A stretch of 64,000 nt of DNA from assembly GCA_965217095.1 (NCBI GenBank), contig OZ244235.1:3658001-3722000 (forward strand), given 5' to 3'. The position numbers and the translations under genes are program-made. The notes beneath the pieces were generated by a model. It made no database searches. It saw only the letters and a list, made by a program, of their open reading frames with translations, and was not told the origin of the DNA. This document shows, piece by piece, positions 24,297-33,041 of the stretch (its first letter is position 1; every line of letters starts with the position of its first letter). This DNA is from CAYNZV01 sp965217095 (lineage in GTDB: Bacteria > Latescibacterota > UBA2968 > UBA8231).

Positions 24297-27294
24297 TCTG
24301 ACGCTCCCCATCGGGATCGTAGAACACCGGGTTGGAAACGCGTGCTCTCACGCTGTCGCCGCCGAAATCCTGGACGTAAACCTTATCGCCCATGCGACTA
24401 TGGCCTCCCTTGACCAACCCCAGCGCAATCGATCTTTCCAGATTGGCGCTGTAGTAGGAAGAAGTGACATGACCCAGCATCGGTCGAGGCAGTGGCGCCT
24501 GCGGATCATCGACGATCTGGCCCCCCTCGGGTAGCACCGTTAGCGGATCCTCGGTGAGCAAACCGACAAACTGTTTGCGATCCGGTTGGGCGATGTAGGA
24601 GCGGGAAAGGGAGCGTTTTCCCAGAAAGTCCTTGTTCTTCGCCACCATACGGTCCATCCCCAGGTCGACGGGCGTCACCGAGCCGTCCGTGTCCTGACCG
24701 ACGATGACGTATCCCTTCTCAGCACGCAGCACATGCATCGCTTCGGTGCCGAATGGGGTGATCTGGAACTCCTCGCCTGCGTCCATAACCGCTTCCCACA
24801 CATGACGTCCCAGGTTAGCGTTCACATTGATTTCGTAGGTCAGCTCTCCGGTAAAGCTTATGCGAAAGATCCGCGCCGCGACGCCGGCAACGGTGCCGCC
24901 GCACACACTCATGAAAGGGAAACTTCCGTTGGATAAGTCCAGGTCGGAACAAAGCTTCTGTAGAATATTACGCGCATTCGGCCCGCAGATGGAGACGGTT
25001 GCCCAGTGATCCGTGACCGAGGTCAGAAACACCTTGAGATCGGGCCATTCGGTTTGCAACCAGAGCTCGAGCCACGACATGACGCGAGCAGCTCCGCCGG
25101 ACGTAGTAAACATCAGATAGTGAGAGTCACCAAGTCTGGCCGTCACGCCATCATCGATGACCATGCCATTCTCGTCCAGCATCAAGCCGTAGCGGCAGCG
25201 TCCCATGGGCAGCTTCAGAAACGGATTCGTGTAGATCCGGTTCAGAAAACGAGATGCGTCCGGTCCCTGGATATCGATCTTGCCCAGGGTGGAGGCGTCG
25301 AGTATACCGGCGCTCGCTCGGGCCGCCCTGCACTCCCGATTGACCGCCTCTTCCATCGACTCGGCTCCGCGAGGAAAGTACCATGGCCGTTTCCACTGAC
25401 CCACGTCCTCGAAAAGCGCGCCCTGCTCCACGTGCCACGAATGAATCGCCGTCTTTCGCACCGGATCGAACAGATCGCCCTGCTCGCCACCTGACATGGC
25501 TCCATAGGTTACCGGTGTGTACATCGGCCGGTAGGTTGTGGTGCCGACTGATCCGGGATCGGTCTTGCCGTAGTCTGCGAGCACCCCTATCCCGTTGACG
25601 TTTCCCAGCTTCCCCTGATCGGTGCCCATGCCCAGGGTCGTGTACCGCTTTACATGCTCGATCGATCGGTATCCTTCTCGCGCGGATATGAGAAGGTCGG
25701 CGGCGGTTACGTCCATCTGCAGATCGACGAACTGCTTCGGGGCTCGACTGACTGGTTTCGTACCGGGAACGACCCACAATGCTCGAATCGGATCGCCGGT
25801 GACAAGATCAGTGGCAGGCACGATTCCGGTCACGGAGCCGTCACCGAATCCCGCAAGCTGAGCAACGGCTGCGCCGGCCGCGAAACCTTCAGCGATGCAA
25901 GCGGCCGTCTCGAAGGTGCCGTTGCAAGCACCTGCGGAGCGCTCGGCCTGCACCGGATCTCCCGGCAGGAAACAGGCTTTTCCGCCGTCGTAGCGAGGTT
26001 TGCCTCTGGACTGCGCGTGGAGCTGCACGTTGGGGTTCCAACCCCCCGAAACCGCCAACAGGTCACATTGAATGCAGGTGGACTTGCCAGCCAGGGACTG
26101 TCCGTCGGCACCCAGGGCTCCGACACGAACAGCGCCAATCCTCTTCGTTCCGAGGACATCGAAGACGACGTGGCTATCCCGGACCTCTATCTCTCGTTCG
26201 CGGGCGGCCCCTGCAAGCACGCCGGCGGGACGTGGATCGACGATGGCTGCGATCTCGATCCCCGCTTCCTGAAGTTCGAACGCGACCGCGTAGGCACTGT
26301 CGTTGTTGGTGAATATCACCGCCCCCGAGCCCGGTAGCGCAGCGTACCGCTGCACATACTCGCCAACGGCCGCCGCCAGCATGACACCCGGCCGGTCGTT
26401 GTTGGAAAAGACGAAAGGCCGTTCGGTGGCGCCGCTTGCGAGCACCACCTGTTTTGCGCGCAGTCGCCACAGCCGTTGTCGGGTGCCGTTGCCGCCACCA
26501 GGCCTCAGGTGGTCGGTGCGGCGTTCCAGCGCCAGGAGGAAGTTGTGCTCGTAATAACCGGACCCCGTCGTGCGGGTCAAAATCTGTGCTTGTGGAAACG
26601 AGCGTAGCTCTCGAACAGTCGCGTCTACCCACGCGACCGCGGATTCCCCTTCAATCTGCTCCGAGCTGCCCAACAAGCTCCCACCCGGTTCCGCCCGCTC
26701 GTCCAGGAGAATGACCCGCGCGTCCGCCCGGGCCGCTTCCAGTGCCGCGCTCAAGCCGGCGGGACCGCCGCCCACGACCAGGACATCGCAATGGGCATTC
26801 ATGTGATCATAGCTGTCCTGATCCGGACGGTCGGGAACGACTCCAAAACCGGCGGCCTTGCGAATCTGGTGTTCGTAAAAGCGCCACCATCCAGCTGGCC
26901 ACATGAAGGTCTTGTAATAGAATCCGGGAGGCATGAAGCGGGCAAACCATCCGTGTACGGATCGCCAATCGAACTCCACGTTCGGTGATACATTCACGCT
27001 GCGTGCCGTCAGACCGTCATACAACTCCACCTCAGTGGCGATCAGGTTGGGCGAGCTTGCAGAGCCTTCACCTACCTGGACGATGGCGTTGGGGTCTTCG
27101 GAGCCGGCGGCGATGATACCACGGGGCCGGTGATACTTAACGCTGCGAGCGACCAGGTGGACTCCGTTGGCGATCAAGGCTGATGCCAAGGTATCTCCCT
27201 GAAACCCCATCAGCGTGCGGCCGTTGAACGAAAATCGAAGCGGTCTGCCGCGGTCGATGCGACCTCCACTGGCGCGCCTGAATCCCTGCTTCAA
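24289..27294 (-). CDS. soxA: Sarcosine oxidase alpha subunit
   Basis: A 1001-residue alpha subunit of normal length. An N-terminal ferredoxin-like/DsbD-type region (FSFNGRTLMGFQGDTLASALIANG) precedes an NAD-binding Rossmann fold with DVLVVGGGPAGLSAALEAA (about 170-190). The C-terminal 400 residues are the GcvT-like tetrahydrofolate domain, including FTGELTYEINV and VGLLTEDPLTVLPEGG. The protein holds NAD+ and the folate site in the enzyme complex. Its start overlaps soxD by 4 bases and its stop overlaps soxG, so the subunits are translationally coupled. I saw no lesion in the long frame, which contrasts with the decay around the locus. Confidence 0.95.
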   Translation of the reverse strand: MKQGFRRASGGRIDRGRPLRFSFNGRTLMGFQGDTLASALIANGVHLVARSVKYHRPRGIIAAGSEDPNAIVQVGEGSASSPNLIATEVELYDGLTARSVNVSPNVEFDWRSVHGWFARFMPPGFYYKTFMWPAGWWRFYEHQIRKAAGFGVVPDRPDQDSYDHMNAHCDVLVVGGGPAGLSAALEAARADARVILLDERAEPGGSLLGSSEQIEGESAVAWVDATVRELRSFPQAQILTRTTGSGYYEHNFLLALERRTDHLRPGGGNGTRQRLWRLRAKQVVLASGATERPFVFSNNDRPGVMLAAAVGEYVQRYAALPGSGAVIFTNNDSAYAVAFELQEAGIEIAAIVDPRPAGVLAGAAREREIEVRDSHVVFDVLGTKRIGAVRVGALGADGQSLAGKSTCIQCDLLAVSGGWNPNVQLHAQSRGKPRYDGGKACFLPGDPVQAERSAGACNGTFETAACIAEGFAAGAAVAQLAGFGDGSVTGIVPATDLVTGDPIRALWVVPGTKPVSRAPKQFVDLQMDVTAADLLISAREGYRSIEHVKRYTTLGMGTDQGKLGNVNGIGVLADYGKTDPGSVGTTTYRPMYTPVTYGAMSGGEQGDLFDPVRKTAIHSWHVEQGALFEDVGQWKRPWYFPRGAESMEEAVNRECRAARASAGILDASTLGKIDIQGPDASRFLNRIYTNPFLKLPMGRCRYGLMLDENGMVIDDGVTARLGDSHYLMFTTSGGAARVMSWLELWLQTEWPDLKVFLTSVTDHWATVSICGPNARNILQKLCSDLDLSNGSFPFMSVCGGTVAGVAARIFRISFTGELTYEINVNANLGRHVWEAVMDAGEEFQITPFGTEAMHVLRAEKGYVIVGQDTDGSVTPVDLGMDRMVAKNKDFLGKRSLSRSYIAQPDRKQFVGLLTEDPLTVLPEGGQIVDDPQAPLPRPMLGHVTSSYYSANLERSIALGLVKGGHSRMGDKVYVQDFGGDSVRARVSNPVFYDPDGERQNV

Positions 27295-27572
27295 TTCCTT
27301 TCCCTTGGAGGTTGTTCACCGACCTTGTAGACCGACTTGATCTGGTAGGTTACCGTGTCTCGTTCGACATTGAAATAACGCCGGCAGCCCGAGGCGTGGT
27401 TCCACTGTTCCAGGTGCCGACCGCGGCTATTGCGGCGGTAGAACAGGTAGTCGGCCCACTCCTCGTCGGAGAGGGTTTGCGGTTCCGCTGGCCGGGTGAT
27501 GTGGGCTTCCCCGGAATACGTGAATTCGGATTCGTCGCGGGCCCCGCAGAAGGGACAATCTATCAGGAGCAC
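27291..27572 (-). CDS. soxD: Sarcosine oxidase delta subunit
   Basis: A 93-residue zinc-binding subunit. The four ligands known for the family are in their expected places: C6 and C9 in DCPFCG, H59 in WNHASGC and C63 in the same motif, followed by the conserved RRYFNVERDT. It lies between soxB and soxA, 14 bases after soxB and overlapping soxA by 4 bases. The length is normal. Confidence 0.95.
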   Translation of the reverse strand: MLLIDCPFCGARDESEFTYSGEAHITRPAEPQTLSDEEWADYLFYRRNSRGRHLEQWNHASGCRRYFNVERDTVTYQIKSVYKVGEQPPRERN

Positions 27573-27586
27573 TAAATCGGTTCCTT

Positions 27587-28837
27587 CTAATGAGCGACGC
27601 CGGCCGCGCCGTGCTCGTCGATGAGATGGCCGGTTGCGAAACGTTCCAAAGCGAACGGTTCGTTGAGAGGATGGGGTTCATCACGTGCGATGGTGTGAGC
27701 GAACACCCAGCCCGATCCCGGAGTCGACTTGAATCCACCGGTACCCCAGCCGCAGTTGAAGTAGAGTCCTTTTAGCGGCGTTGTGCCGATGATGGGGCAG
27801 GCGTCGGGGCAGGTGTCGACGGTGCCCCCCCATTGTCTGAGCATGCGCACCCTGCTGAAGGTTGGGAACATCTCGAGGATGGAACTGATGGCATGCTCCA
27901 ACGTCGCGGGACTTCCGCGCTGGCCATACCCGTTGTATGAATCGACGCCGGCGCCGCACAGCAGCTCTCCACGGTCGGTCTGGCTGAGGTAGGCGTGCAC
28001 CGCGTTCGACATGATAACCATGTCCAGAACCGGTTTGAGCGGCTCGGAAACCCAGGCTTGGAGCGGCCGGCTTTCCAGCGGGAGGCGAAGATCTGCCATG
28101 GAGGCGAGCACGCCGGAGTTCCCAGCCGTGACACACCCAATCTTCTTGGCGCCGATAAATCCGCGACTGGTTTCGACCCCGGTGACGGTTCCGTCTTCCC
28201 GTCGAAAACCGGTTACCTCGCAATTCTGGATGATGTCGATCCCAAGCGCATCGGCGGCACGGGCGAACCCCCAGGCGAGGGCATCGTGGCGAGCGGTGCC
28301 GCCCCTACGCTGGAGTGACGCCCCGAGAATCGGATAGCGCGCCGAAGGCGAGATGTCGATCGCCGGCACCATTTCCTTGATCTGTTGGGCGGTGACGAAT
28401 TCGCTGTCGATACCGTTAAGATTATTGGCGTTTACCCGACGCCGGATATCGCGGATATCCTGCAGATTATGACCCAGGCTGAGCAAGCCGCGCTGACTGA
28501 ACATCAGGTTGAAGTTCAGATTCTGCGTGAGGCCCTCCCAAAGCTTGAGGGAGAATTCGTAGAGGTGCGCAGCCTCGTCCCAGAGGTAATTGGAGCGTAC
28601 AATTTCGGTGTTGCGTCCGGTGTTGCCACCTCCCACAAAACTCTTCTCTACCACCGCCACATTGGTTATCTGGTGCACACTTGCCAGATAATAGGCGGTG
28701 GCGAGGCCGTGACCGCCCCCGCCGACGATTACAACTTCGTAAGAAGATTTGGGTTCGGGACTGCGCCAGGCCTGCTGCCAGTTTTCGTGCCAGCTGAATG
28801 CGTTTCGGGCGAGGGCGAGAAAGGAGTATTTCTGCAT
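27587..28837 (-). CDS. soxB: Sarcosine oxidase beta subunit
   Basis: A 416-residue flavoprotein subunit carrying the catalytic FAD and the covalent FMN. The FAD Rossmann motif is VVIVGGGGHGLATAYYLA (35-52), and GNTGRNTEIVRSNY follows. The histidine in TARHDALAWG (H184) matches the ARHDAVAW motif that holds the covalent flavin. The C-terminal GWGTGGFKSTPGSG is the second FAD contact. ATG 28837 is chosen for the standard MQKYSFLALARNAF start; the longer open frame to 29032 overlaps the decayed aldo/keto reductase. It is the first gene of the sox operon. No serine hydroxymethyltransferase or folate gene accompanies it in this window. Confidence 0.94.
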   Translation of the reverse strand: MQKYSFLALARNAFSWHENWQQAWRSPEPKSSYEVVIVGGGGHGLATAYYLASVHQITNVAVVEKSFVGGGNTGRNTEIVRSNYLWDEAAHLYEFSLKLWEGLTQNLNFNLMFSQRGLLSLGHNLQDIRDIRRRVNANNLNGIDSEFVTAQQIKEMVPAIDISPSARYPILGASLQRRGGTARHDALAWGFARAADALGIDIIQNCEVTGFRREDGTVTGVETSRGFIGAKKIGCVTAGNSGVLASMADLRLPLESRPLQAWVSEPLKPVLDMVIMSNAVHAYLSQTDRGELLCGAGVDSYNGYGQRGSPATLEHAISSILEMFPTFSRVRMLRQWGGTVDTCPDACPIIGTTPLKGLYFNCGWGTGGFKSTPGSGWVFAHTIARDEPHPLNEPFALERFATGHLIDEHGAAGVAH

Positions 28838-28941
28838 GGGAGATGCTGCCGCCCGCGGTTTGGTGTAACCCGCGGAGACATGGCGTATACTATAGGCCAC
28901 GGTCGGTATCTGATCCAGGACCGGAACGGAAAGGAGCAGAA

Positions 28942-29195
28942 ACGCAATTTCGACAGTTGGGTAAGGATGGTCCTCGCATACCGGTGATCGGTCTCGGCGC
29001 CTGGCCTCTGGGAGACGGCATGGGCACACCAAGGTCAGCGGCGACTATTCCCGGACGGGCATCATAGCAGCCATGGAAAAACAGTCTCACCCAACTCGGC
29101 GTGGATTGCGTCGATCTCTACAGATACACGGATGGAACTCCAAGTACCCGATTGACAAGAGCATGGAGACCATGGCCCGTGGATGGCTGCCATAG
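28942..29195 (+). pseudogene. Relic of an aldo/keto reductase gene
   Basis: Between soxB and the gene at 29254, plus-strand pieces of an aldo/keto reductase can be read in order but not in one frame. The N-terminus is QFRQLGKDGPRIPVIGLGAWPLGDGMG. It is preceded by an intact AAGGAG ribosome site (28931-28936), but the codon at 28942-28944 is ACG where ATG is expected. A later piece reads LTQLGVDCVDLYR, and a shifted one WNSKYPIDKSMETMARGW ending at TAG 29193-29195. The middle of the protein is deleted and the catalytic residues are gone, so the gene is dead. No other gene lies in 28838-29253. Confidence 0.7.
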
Positions 29196-29253
29196 GCGGA
29201 CGCCGCTGTGGTCCCACGAGCACGGCATCCGACGATGGCGACGAGGTAGGTTC

Positions 29254-29916
29254 TCAAATCGCCGACAACGCTTCTTCGAGCGAGATCTCGCGGAACGATT
29301 GAGCCGGCAGACCATCCGATGTTAGTGCGCTTTCCCACAACGTCCGCCGCTGTGGGCTCTCGGACGGTTCGACCGATGCTAGCACCTTGCGGACCCAGTC
29401 TGCCAGTTCCGGTTTGCTGCAGATTACGGTCAGGTTCGAATCCGCCACGGTACCGTCGGTAGCATAGGCGTAGCAGCGATGGATGTTGCGACGGGCGCTT
29501 TCGAGGCCGACTGGTTCAATGGCCAACTCACTTGTGCGGTCTTCGGGAACGAGCAGAATGTTTACCGCCCGGTCGGTGATGGCAGCGGCGCGCTCGTTCT
29601 GGTCGCCGCCGATGAACACGTTCTTATGATGGGGCCACACATCGAACATACCGTAGTTGGCGACCGGCTCTTGCAACTGAAAGGTGAAGAAGTCAGGATA
29701 GGCGAAGAACTCCGCCTTCCTTTCGCGATACCTGTCGTAGAACGCGGTGACGTAGGCCATGATCAAGGTGGCGGCCCCAATGACACCGAAGCGATCGGGT
29801 GAAACGACGCCAACCCGTTCTGTAGATTCGAATTCCGTGAAGTAATCGGCATGGGGCAGCTGTCGGCCGTTATAGTTGAGGTTGAAATCGGTGCCCCTCA
29901 AGAAGCTGCTGTGCAT
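29254..29916 (-). CDS. Conserved-looking protein of unknown function
   Basis: A 220-residue protein with no signal peptide or membrane helix that I can defend, although ATLIMAYVTAFY is moderately hydrophobic. Its composition is that of a globular soluble protein, with distinctive stretches DRFGVIGAATLIMAYVTAFYDRYRERKAEFFAYPDFFTFQL and VWPHHKNVFIGGDQNERAAAI. I do not recognise a domain. The frame is long and free of lesions, and no better frame overlaps it, so I treat it as real. It is followed by the decayed aldo/keto reductase on the other strand. The 221 bases upstream to 30137 must hold its promoter and that of the divergent gene. Confidence 0.6.
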   Translation of the reverse strand: MHSSFLRGTDFNLNYNGRQLPHADYFTEFESTERVGVVSPDRFGVIGAATLIMAYVTAFYDRYRERKAEFFAYPDFFTFQLQEPVANYGMFDVWPHHKNVFIGGDQNERAAAITDRAVNILLVPEDRTSELAIEPVGLESARRNIHRCYAYATDGTVADSNLTVICSKPELADWVRKVLASVEPSESPQRRTLWESALTSDGLPAQSFREISLEEALSAI

Positions 29917-30137
29917 TTAGTATTTGGCTTTCGGACGGAGAATCCCGCGCACGGCGCAGACTAGGATGTGTCCTGCCAGATAATAACCAGAGGACATGGC
30001 GACGGCCACTCTATGTTCGAACTTGCTCAACCGACGCGCCCGCCTCCACTGGTCGGGCACTGCAAGTCTTACCGGTATTTCCTATACTCTGTTCCTTCAT
30101 TGCTGAACTCAGCGTTGCCTTGCCTCGGGAGGTCTGC

Positions 30138-31148
30138 ATGTCCTGGCCCATCGAACACTTTCACTACATGCCCGGCTCATCCAGCTTCATCGAGATGATG
30201 CCAGGGGCCATGAAGGCGATGACCCAGTGCGCTGCACTGCAACCAGGTGAAAATGTGACCATCGCCTGCGACACCAATAAAATGCGGTTGGCTGAAGCCC
30301 TAGCCGCAGCTGCATACGCCGTTGGCGGCATTCCGACGATCGCAGCGTTTCCTCCAACCGGCGCTCACGGTGCCCAGGTTCCGGCGCCGGTAGTAGGCGC
30401 GTGCGCCCGTTGCGACGTCTTCTTCCTTCCTACGAGCTGGTCTATGACCCACACCGATGCGCGCACCGAGGCGACCAAGAACGGGGCCCGCGGTGCCACC
30501 ATGTGCGAGGTGACGGAAGACTGCCTGTGCACCGGTGGCATTCTCGGAGACTACGAAGAGAACGATCGGCGCGGCCGTCAGCTCGGAGCGGTGATGGCCA
30601 CCGGCAAGACGATTCGTATGACCTCGGCAAGCGGAACGGATCTTTCCGGCAAAATTTCCGATCGACCCGTGCAATACGAAACGGGCTTGTTCCGCGAACC
30701 AGGACAGTTCGGCGCGCTGCCCAACAGCGAGCTCAACATCTCGCCCATCGAAGGAACGACCGAGGGGGTGATAGTTGGCAATGTGCGCCTCATGGGATTC
30801 GGCATCCTGCGTGAGGAATCGATTACCGTCGAAGTGGAGAAGGGGGTGGTGACGCGGGCTACGGGAGGGGCGGCGGCAGATTATCTCAACACCACACTCA
30901 AATCGTTCGACGACGAATCCGCTTACAACCTCGCCGAGTTCGGTCTGGGTCTCAATCCAGCCAGCCGCGCTTACGCCACCAACCTGGAGGATCTGGGCAA
31001 ACTCGGCTTCGGGCATCACGGCATTGGCAGCAACTACGCCATCGGCGGCAGCGTCAAAGCGCCGTGCCACATCGACGTCATCTACTCGGAGGCGACGGTG
31101 GAGATCGACGGCAAGGTTATTCTGGATCAGGGCGTGACCGCGGTGTAA
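30138..31148 (+). CDS. Metalloenzyme of the M29 aminopeptidase / 2,5-dihydroxypyridine 5,6-dioxygenase (NicX-like) fold
   Basis: A 336-residue protein resembling leucyl aminopeptidase M29 relatives and NicX-type dioxygenases. The C-terminal half shows the pattern EFGLGLNP, then LGFGHHGIGSNYAIGG, then CHIDVIY with an H-x-D pair (311, 313). In NicX the non-haem iron is held by one histidine and a later H-x-D, which this arrangement could provide. The sequence alone does not decide between peptidase and ring-cleaving oxygenase. ATG 30138 follows GGGAGG. The next gene, a beta-hydroxyacid dehydrogenase, begins 35 bases downstream with its own ribosome site, suggesting one transcript. Confidence 0.7.
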   Translation: MSWPIEHFHYMPGSSSFIEMMPGAMKAMTQCAALQPGENVTIACDTNKMRLAEALAAAAYAVGGIPTIAAFPPTGAHGAQVPAPVVGACARCDVFFLPTSWSMTHTDARTEATKNGARGATMCEVTEDCLCTGGILGDYEENDRRGRQLGAVMATGKTIRMTSASGTDLSGKISDRPVQYETGLFREPGQFGALPNSELNISPIEGTTEGVIVGNVRLMGFGILREESITVEVEKGVVTRATGGAAADYLNTTLKSFDDESAYNLAEFGLGLNPASRAYATNLEDLGKLGFGHHGIGSNYAIGGSVKAPCHIDVIYSEATVEIDGKVILDQGVTAV

Positions 31149-31182
31149 GCAGTTCCCTTCAGAAGCATTCAGGAGGTCTGTT

Positions 31183-32073
31183 ATGGCAAGAGTTGGACTC
31201 ATCGGCGCTGGAGACATGGGTTTGGAGATGGCAAAAAACCTGTTGAGTGCCGGTCACGAGTTGTCGGTTTACGATCCCCGCACTGCACCGCTCAAGGAAC
31301 TGGAGATGCTGGGGGCGAAGATCGCCACAGTGCCACGGGAAGTTGGAGAGCAGTCGGAATTTGCGTTTCTCATGGTGTTGACCGGAGAACAGGCCCTGGA
31401 TGCTACCACAGGCAAGGACGGATTGTTCGAAGGTTTTCAAACGGATAGCACAGTCATCTGCACGGCGACCATCGGACAGCCGATCATGGCGGAGATCGCC
31501 GTGGCGGCAAAGGCGCGAAAGGTAAACGTGCTCGATTCGCCGGTGAGTGGCAGCACTCCAAGGGCAAAAGAAGGTACACTGACCCTGATGCCCTCGGGGG
31601 AGAAGGAGGTCTTCGATCAATGCCTGCCGATTCTGGAGGCTGTCGGCAAGGATATCATCTACGTAGGGCCGGAGCCGGGTTTGGGACAGACGGCGAAAAC
31701 TGCGCTGCAGGTCCTGGTGGGAGCCACCTTTGCCGGGGCATGCGAAGCGCTCGTGCTCGGGGTCAAGGCCGGCATAGAGGCCGAATCGTTGTCTCAAGTC
31801 CTCTGCCCCAGTATCGCCGGCAGCTTATTGGTGGAGATAGTGACCGAAAACGTCATGAAGCGAAACTTCACCGCCGGCAGCAAGATCGCGACGACTTATA
31901 AGGACCTTGGGTTGGCCAACGACCTGGCCAAGCAACTCGGCGTTCCTATGTTCGTCACCGGCGCCGTCCATGAGCTGTTCCAGGCGGGTATCGCCATGAA
32001 TCCGGATGAAGACAACCACACCATCATAAAGCTTCTGGAACAGGTGGCCGGGGTGGAAGTGAAGGGACGTTGA
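31183..32073 (+). CDS. NAD(P)-dependent beta-hydroxyacid dehydrogenase (HIBADH family)
   Basis: A 296-residue dehydrogenase of the 3-hydroxyisobutyrate / tartronate semialdehyde reductase family. The dinucleotide motif is GLIGAGDMG (5-13). The substrate-binding motif is DSPVSGSTPRAKEGTL (118-133). The catalytic lysine is K172 in GQTAKTALQVL; the residues after it are TALQ where NN is common, a minor variation. GGAGG lies directly before ATG 31183. It would reduce or oxidise a short hydroxyacid in the cytoplasm, probably acting on the product of the neighbouring metalloenzyme, which is inference. Confidence 0.9.
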   Translation: MARVGLIGAGDMGLEMAKNLLSAGHELSVYDPRTAPLKELEMLGAKIATVPREVGEQSEFAFLMVLTGEQALDATTGKDGLFEGFQTDSTVICTATIGQPIMAEIAVAAKARKVNVLDSPVSGSTPRAKEGTLTLMPSGEKEVFDQCLPILEAVGKDIIYVGPEPGLGQTAKTALQVLVGATFAGACEALVLGVKAGIEAESLSQVLCPSIAGSLLVEIVTENVMKRNFTAGSKIATTYKDLGLANDLAKQLGVPMFVTGAVHELFQAGIAMNPDEDNHTIIKLLEQVAGVEVKGR

Positions 32074-32207
32074 CCTCGACCAGATTCCCTAGCAGCCGGT
32101 TTCTTCACCGAGGAGCAGCTGGCAGGCTGCCACGAGAATCCATCAACCGTATACAACCGAGCAAGTCTTTTCGACATTGGCAGTTTGAACTTCACTGGGA
32201 GATCGAG

Positions 32208-32815
32208 ATGAGCAGGATCCGGGTATTAATGGCCGCGCTGACTTTGTTGCTGGTGCAAACGGCGGGAGCTTTGGATGGCCGACGCCAGGGTTTCTTCTAC
32301 CAGGTCGGTATTGGCGGCGGAACGACATCTGCCGATCAGGAGTGGACCGTTCTTGACACGGACTTCGAACTGGACGACAGCGCCGGCGGTATAGCGCTCG
32401 ATCTCAAAATCGGTTATGGGATAACCAGCAAACTCTTGCTCTCATACTCGATAAACGTGGGAAGCGCAGACCTTGAAACCATCGACGGGCAGATAACCGT
32501 TCCAAGAGCAAAGAAACGGCGTCGTTTGGGGCAGGGGGAGTTGGCTTAACCTACTTCGTTAAGGATGCCGCACCTTCGCTGTTCGTCGATTTGGCGATAG
32601 GTGTTTCCACCTGGGATGATGGAGATGGCAACGAATTCAGCGGTGGGGGTGCTTCCGTCGGCGCCGGGTACGAGTTCAAAAAGAACTGGACTGCCGAGGT
32701 AGACTATAGCTTCGGCAGTCCCAGTGACGACAAGTCGCTGTTCGGAGAGAAGGTTCTCGAAGCGGAGGTGACCGGCGCAAGCTTGGGGGTCACGATCAAT
32801 CATATCTGGTACTGA
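32208..32815 (+). pseudogene. Outer-membrane beta-barrel protein (porin family), frameshifted
   Basis: ATG 32208 opens a signal peptide (MSRIRVLMAALTLLLVQTAGA) and barrel-like alternating strands. The frame then drifts at about 32500 into an early stop at 32549. The sequence continues one frame over as SKSKETASFGAGGVGLTYFVKD and on to a C-terminal strand ending LGVTINHIWY, with the terminal aromatic residue typical of barrel proteins. A single missing base near 32500 explains the change. Restored, the protein would be about 200 residues. It could be a real pseudogene or a single-base sequence error. Confidence 0.75.
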
Positions 32816-32838
32816 TTTCCGTCGACCAAGGATACCAT

Positions 32839-33039
32839 GTGACCCGGCTTGCCGATGTAAACACCACTGACATTCGAGATGCGATCCGCCTCGGCTGCCA
32901 GGCTATGGGCAAGGGAGAGCCGGTGGAGTTGGAGGATCACAACGTCCGCGAAGGTTTCCACGCCCGGTTCAGGGGTGATGAGGTGGTCGCCATGGAGAAT
33001 TTTGGCACGGACCTGACTTTCTTCGATCCCCTGGACTGA
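32839..33039 (+). CDS. Short protein of unknown function, possibly a remnant
   Basis: A 66-residue frame from GTG 32839 to TGA 33037-33039. It is acidic, contains DIRDAIRLGCQAMG and VVAMENFGTDLTFFDPLD, and has no recognisable domain. It ends two bases before the TTG start of the 630-residue orphan, so it may be a translational leader for it. It may also be the two ends of a larger gene joined by an internal deletion. I have no way to choose. Confidence 0.35.
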   Translation: MTRLADVNTTDIRDAIRLGCQAMGKGEPVELEDHNVREGFHARFRGDEVVAMENFGTDLTFFDPLD

Positions 33040-33041
33040 TC

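Noticed and set aside
4898..28837. A complete creatinine-to-glycine pathway
   Set aside because: Creatininase-like and sarcosine oxidase genes are present, but creatinase is not seen, the genes are 18 kb apart, and the creatininase-like protein has a divergent motif.
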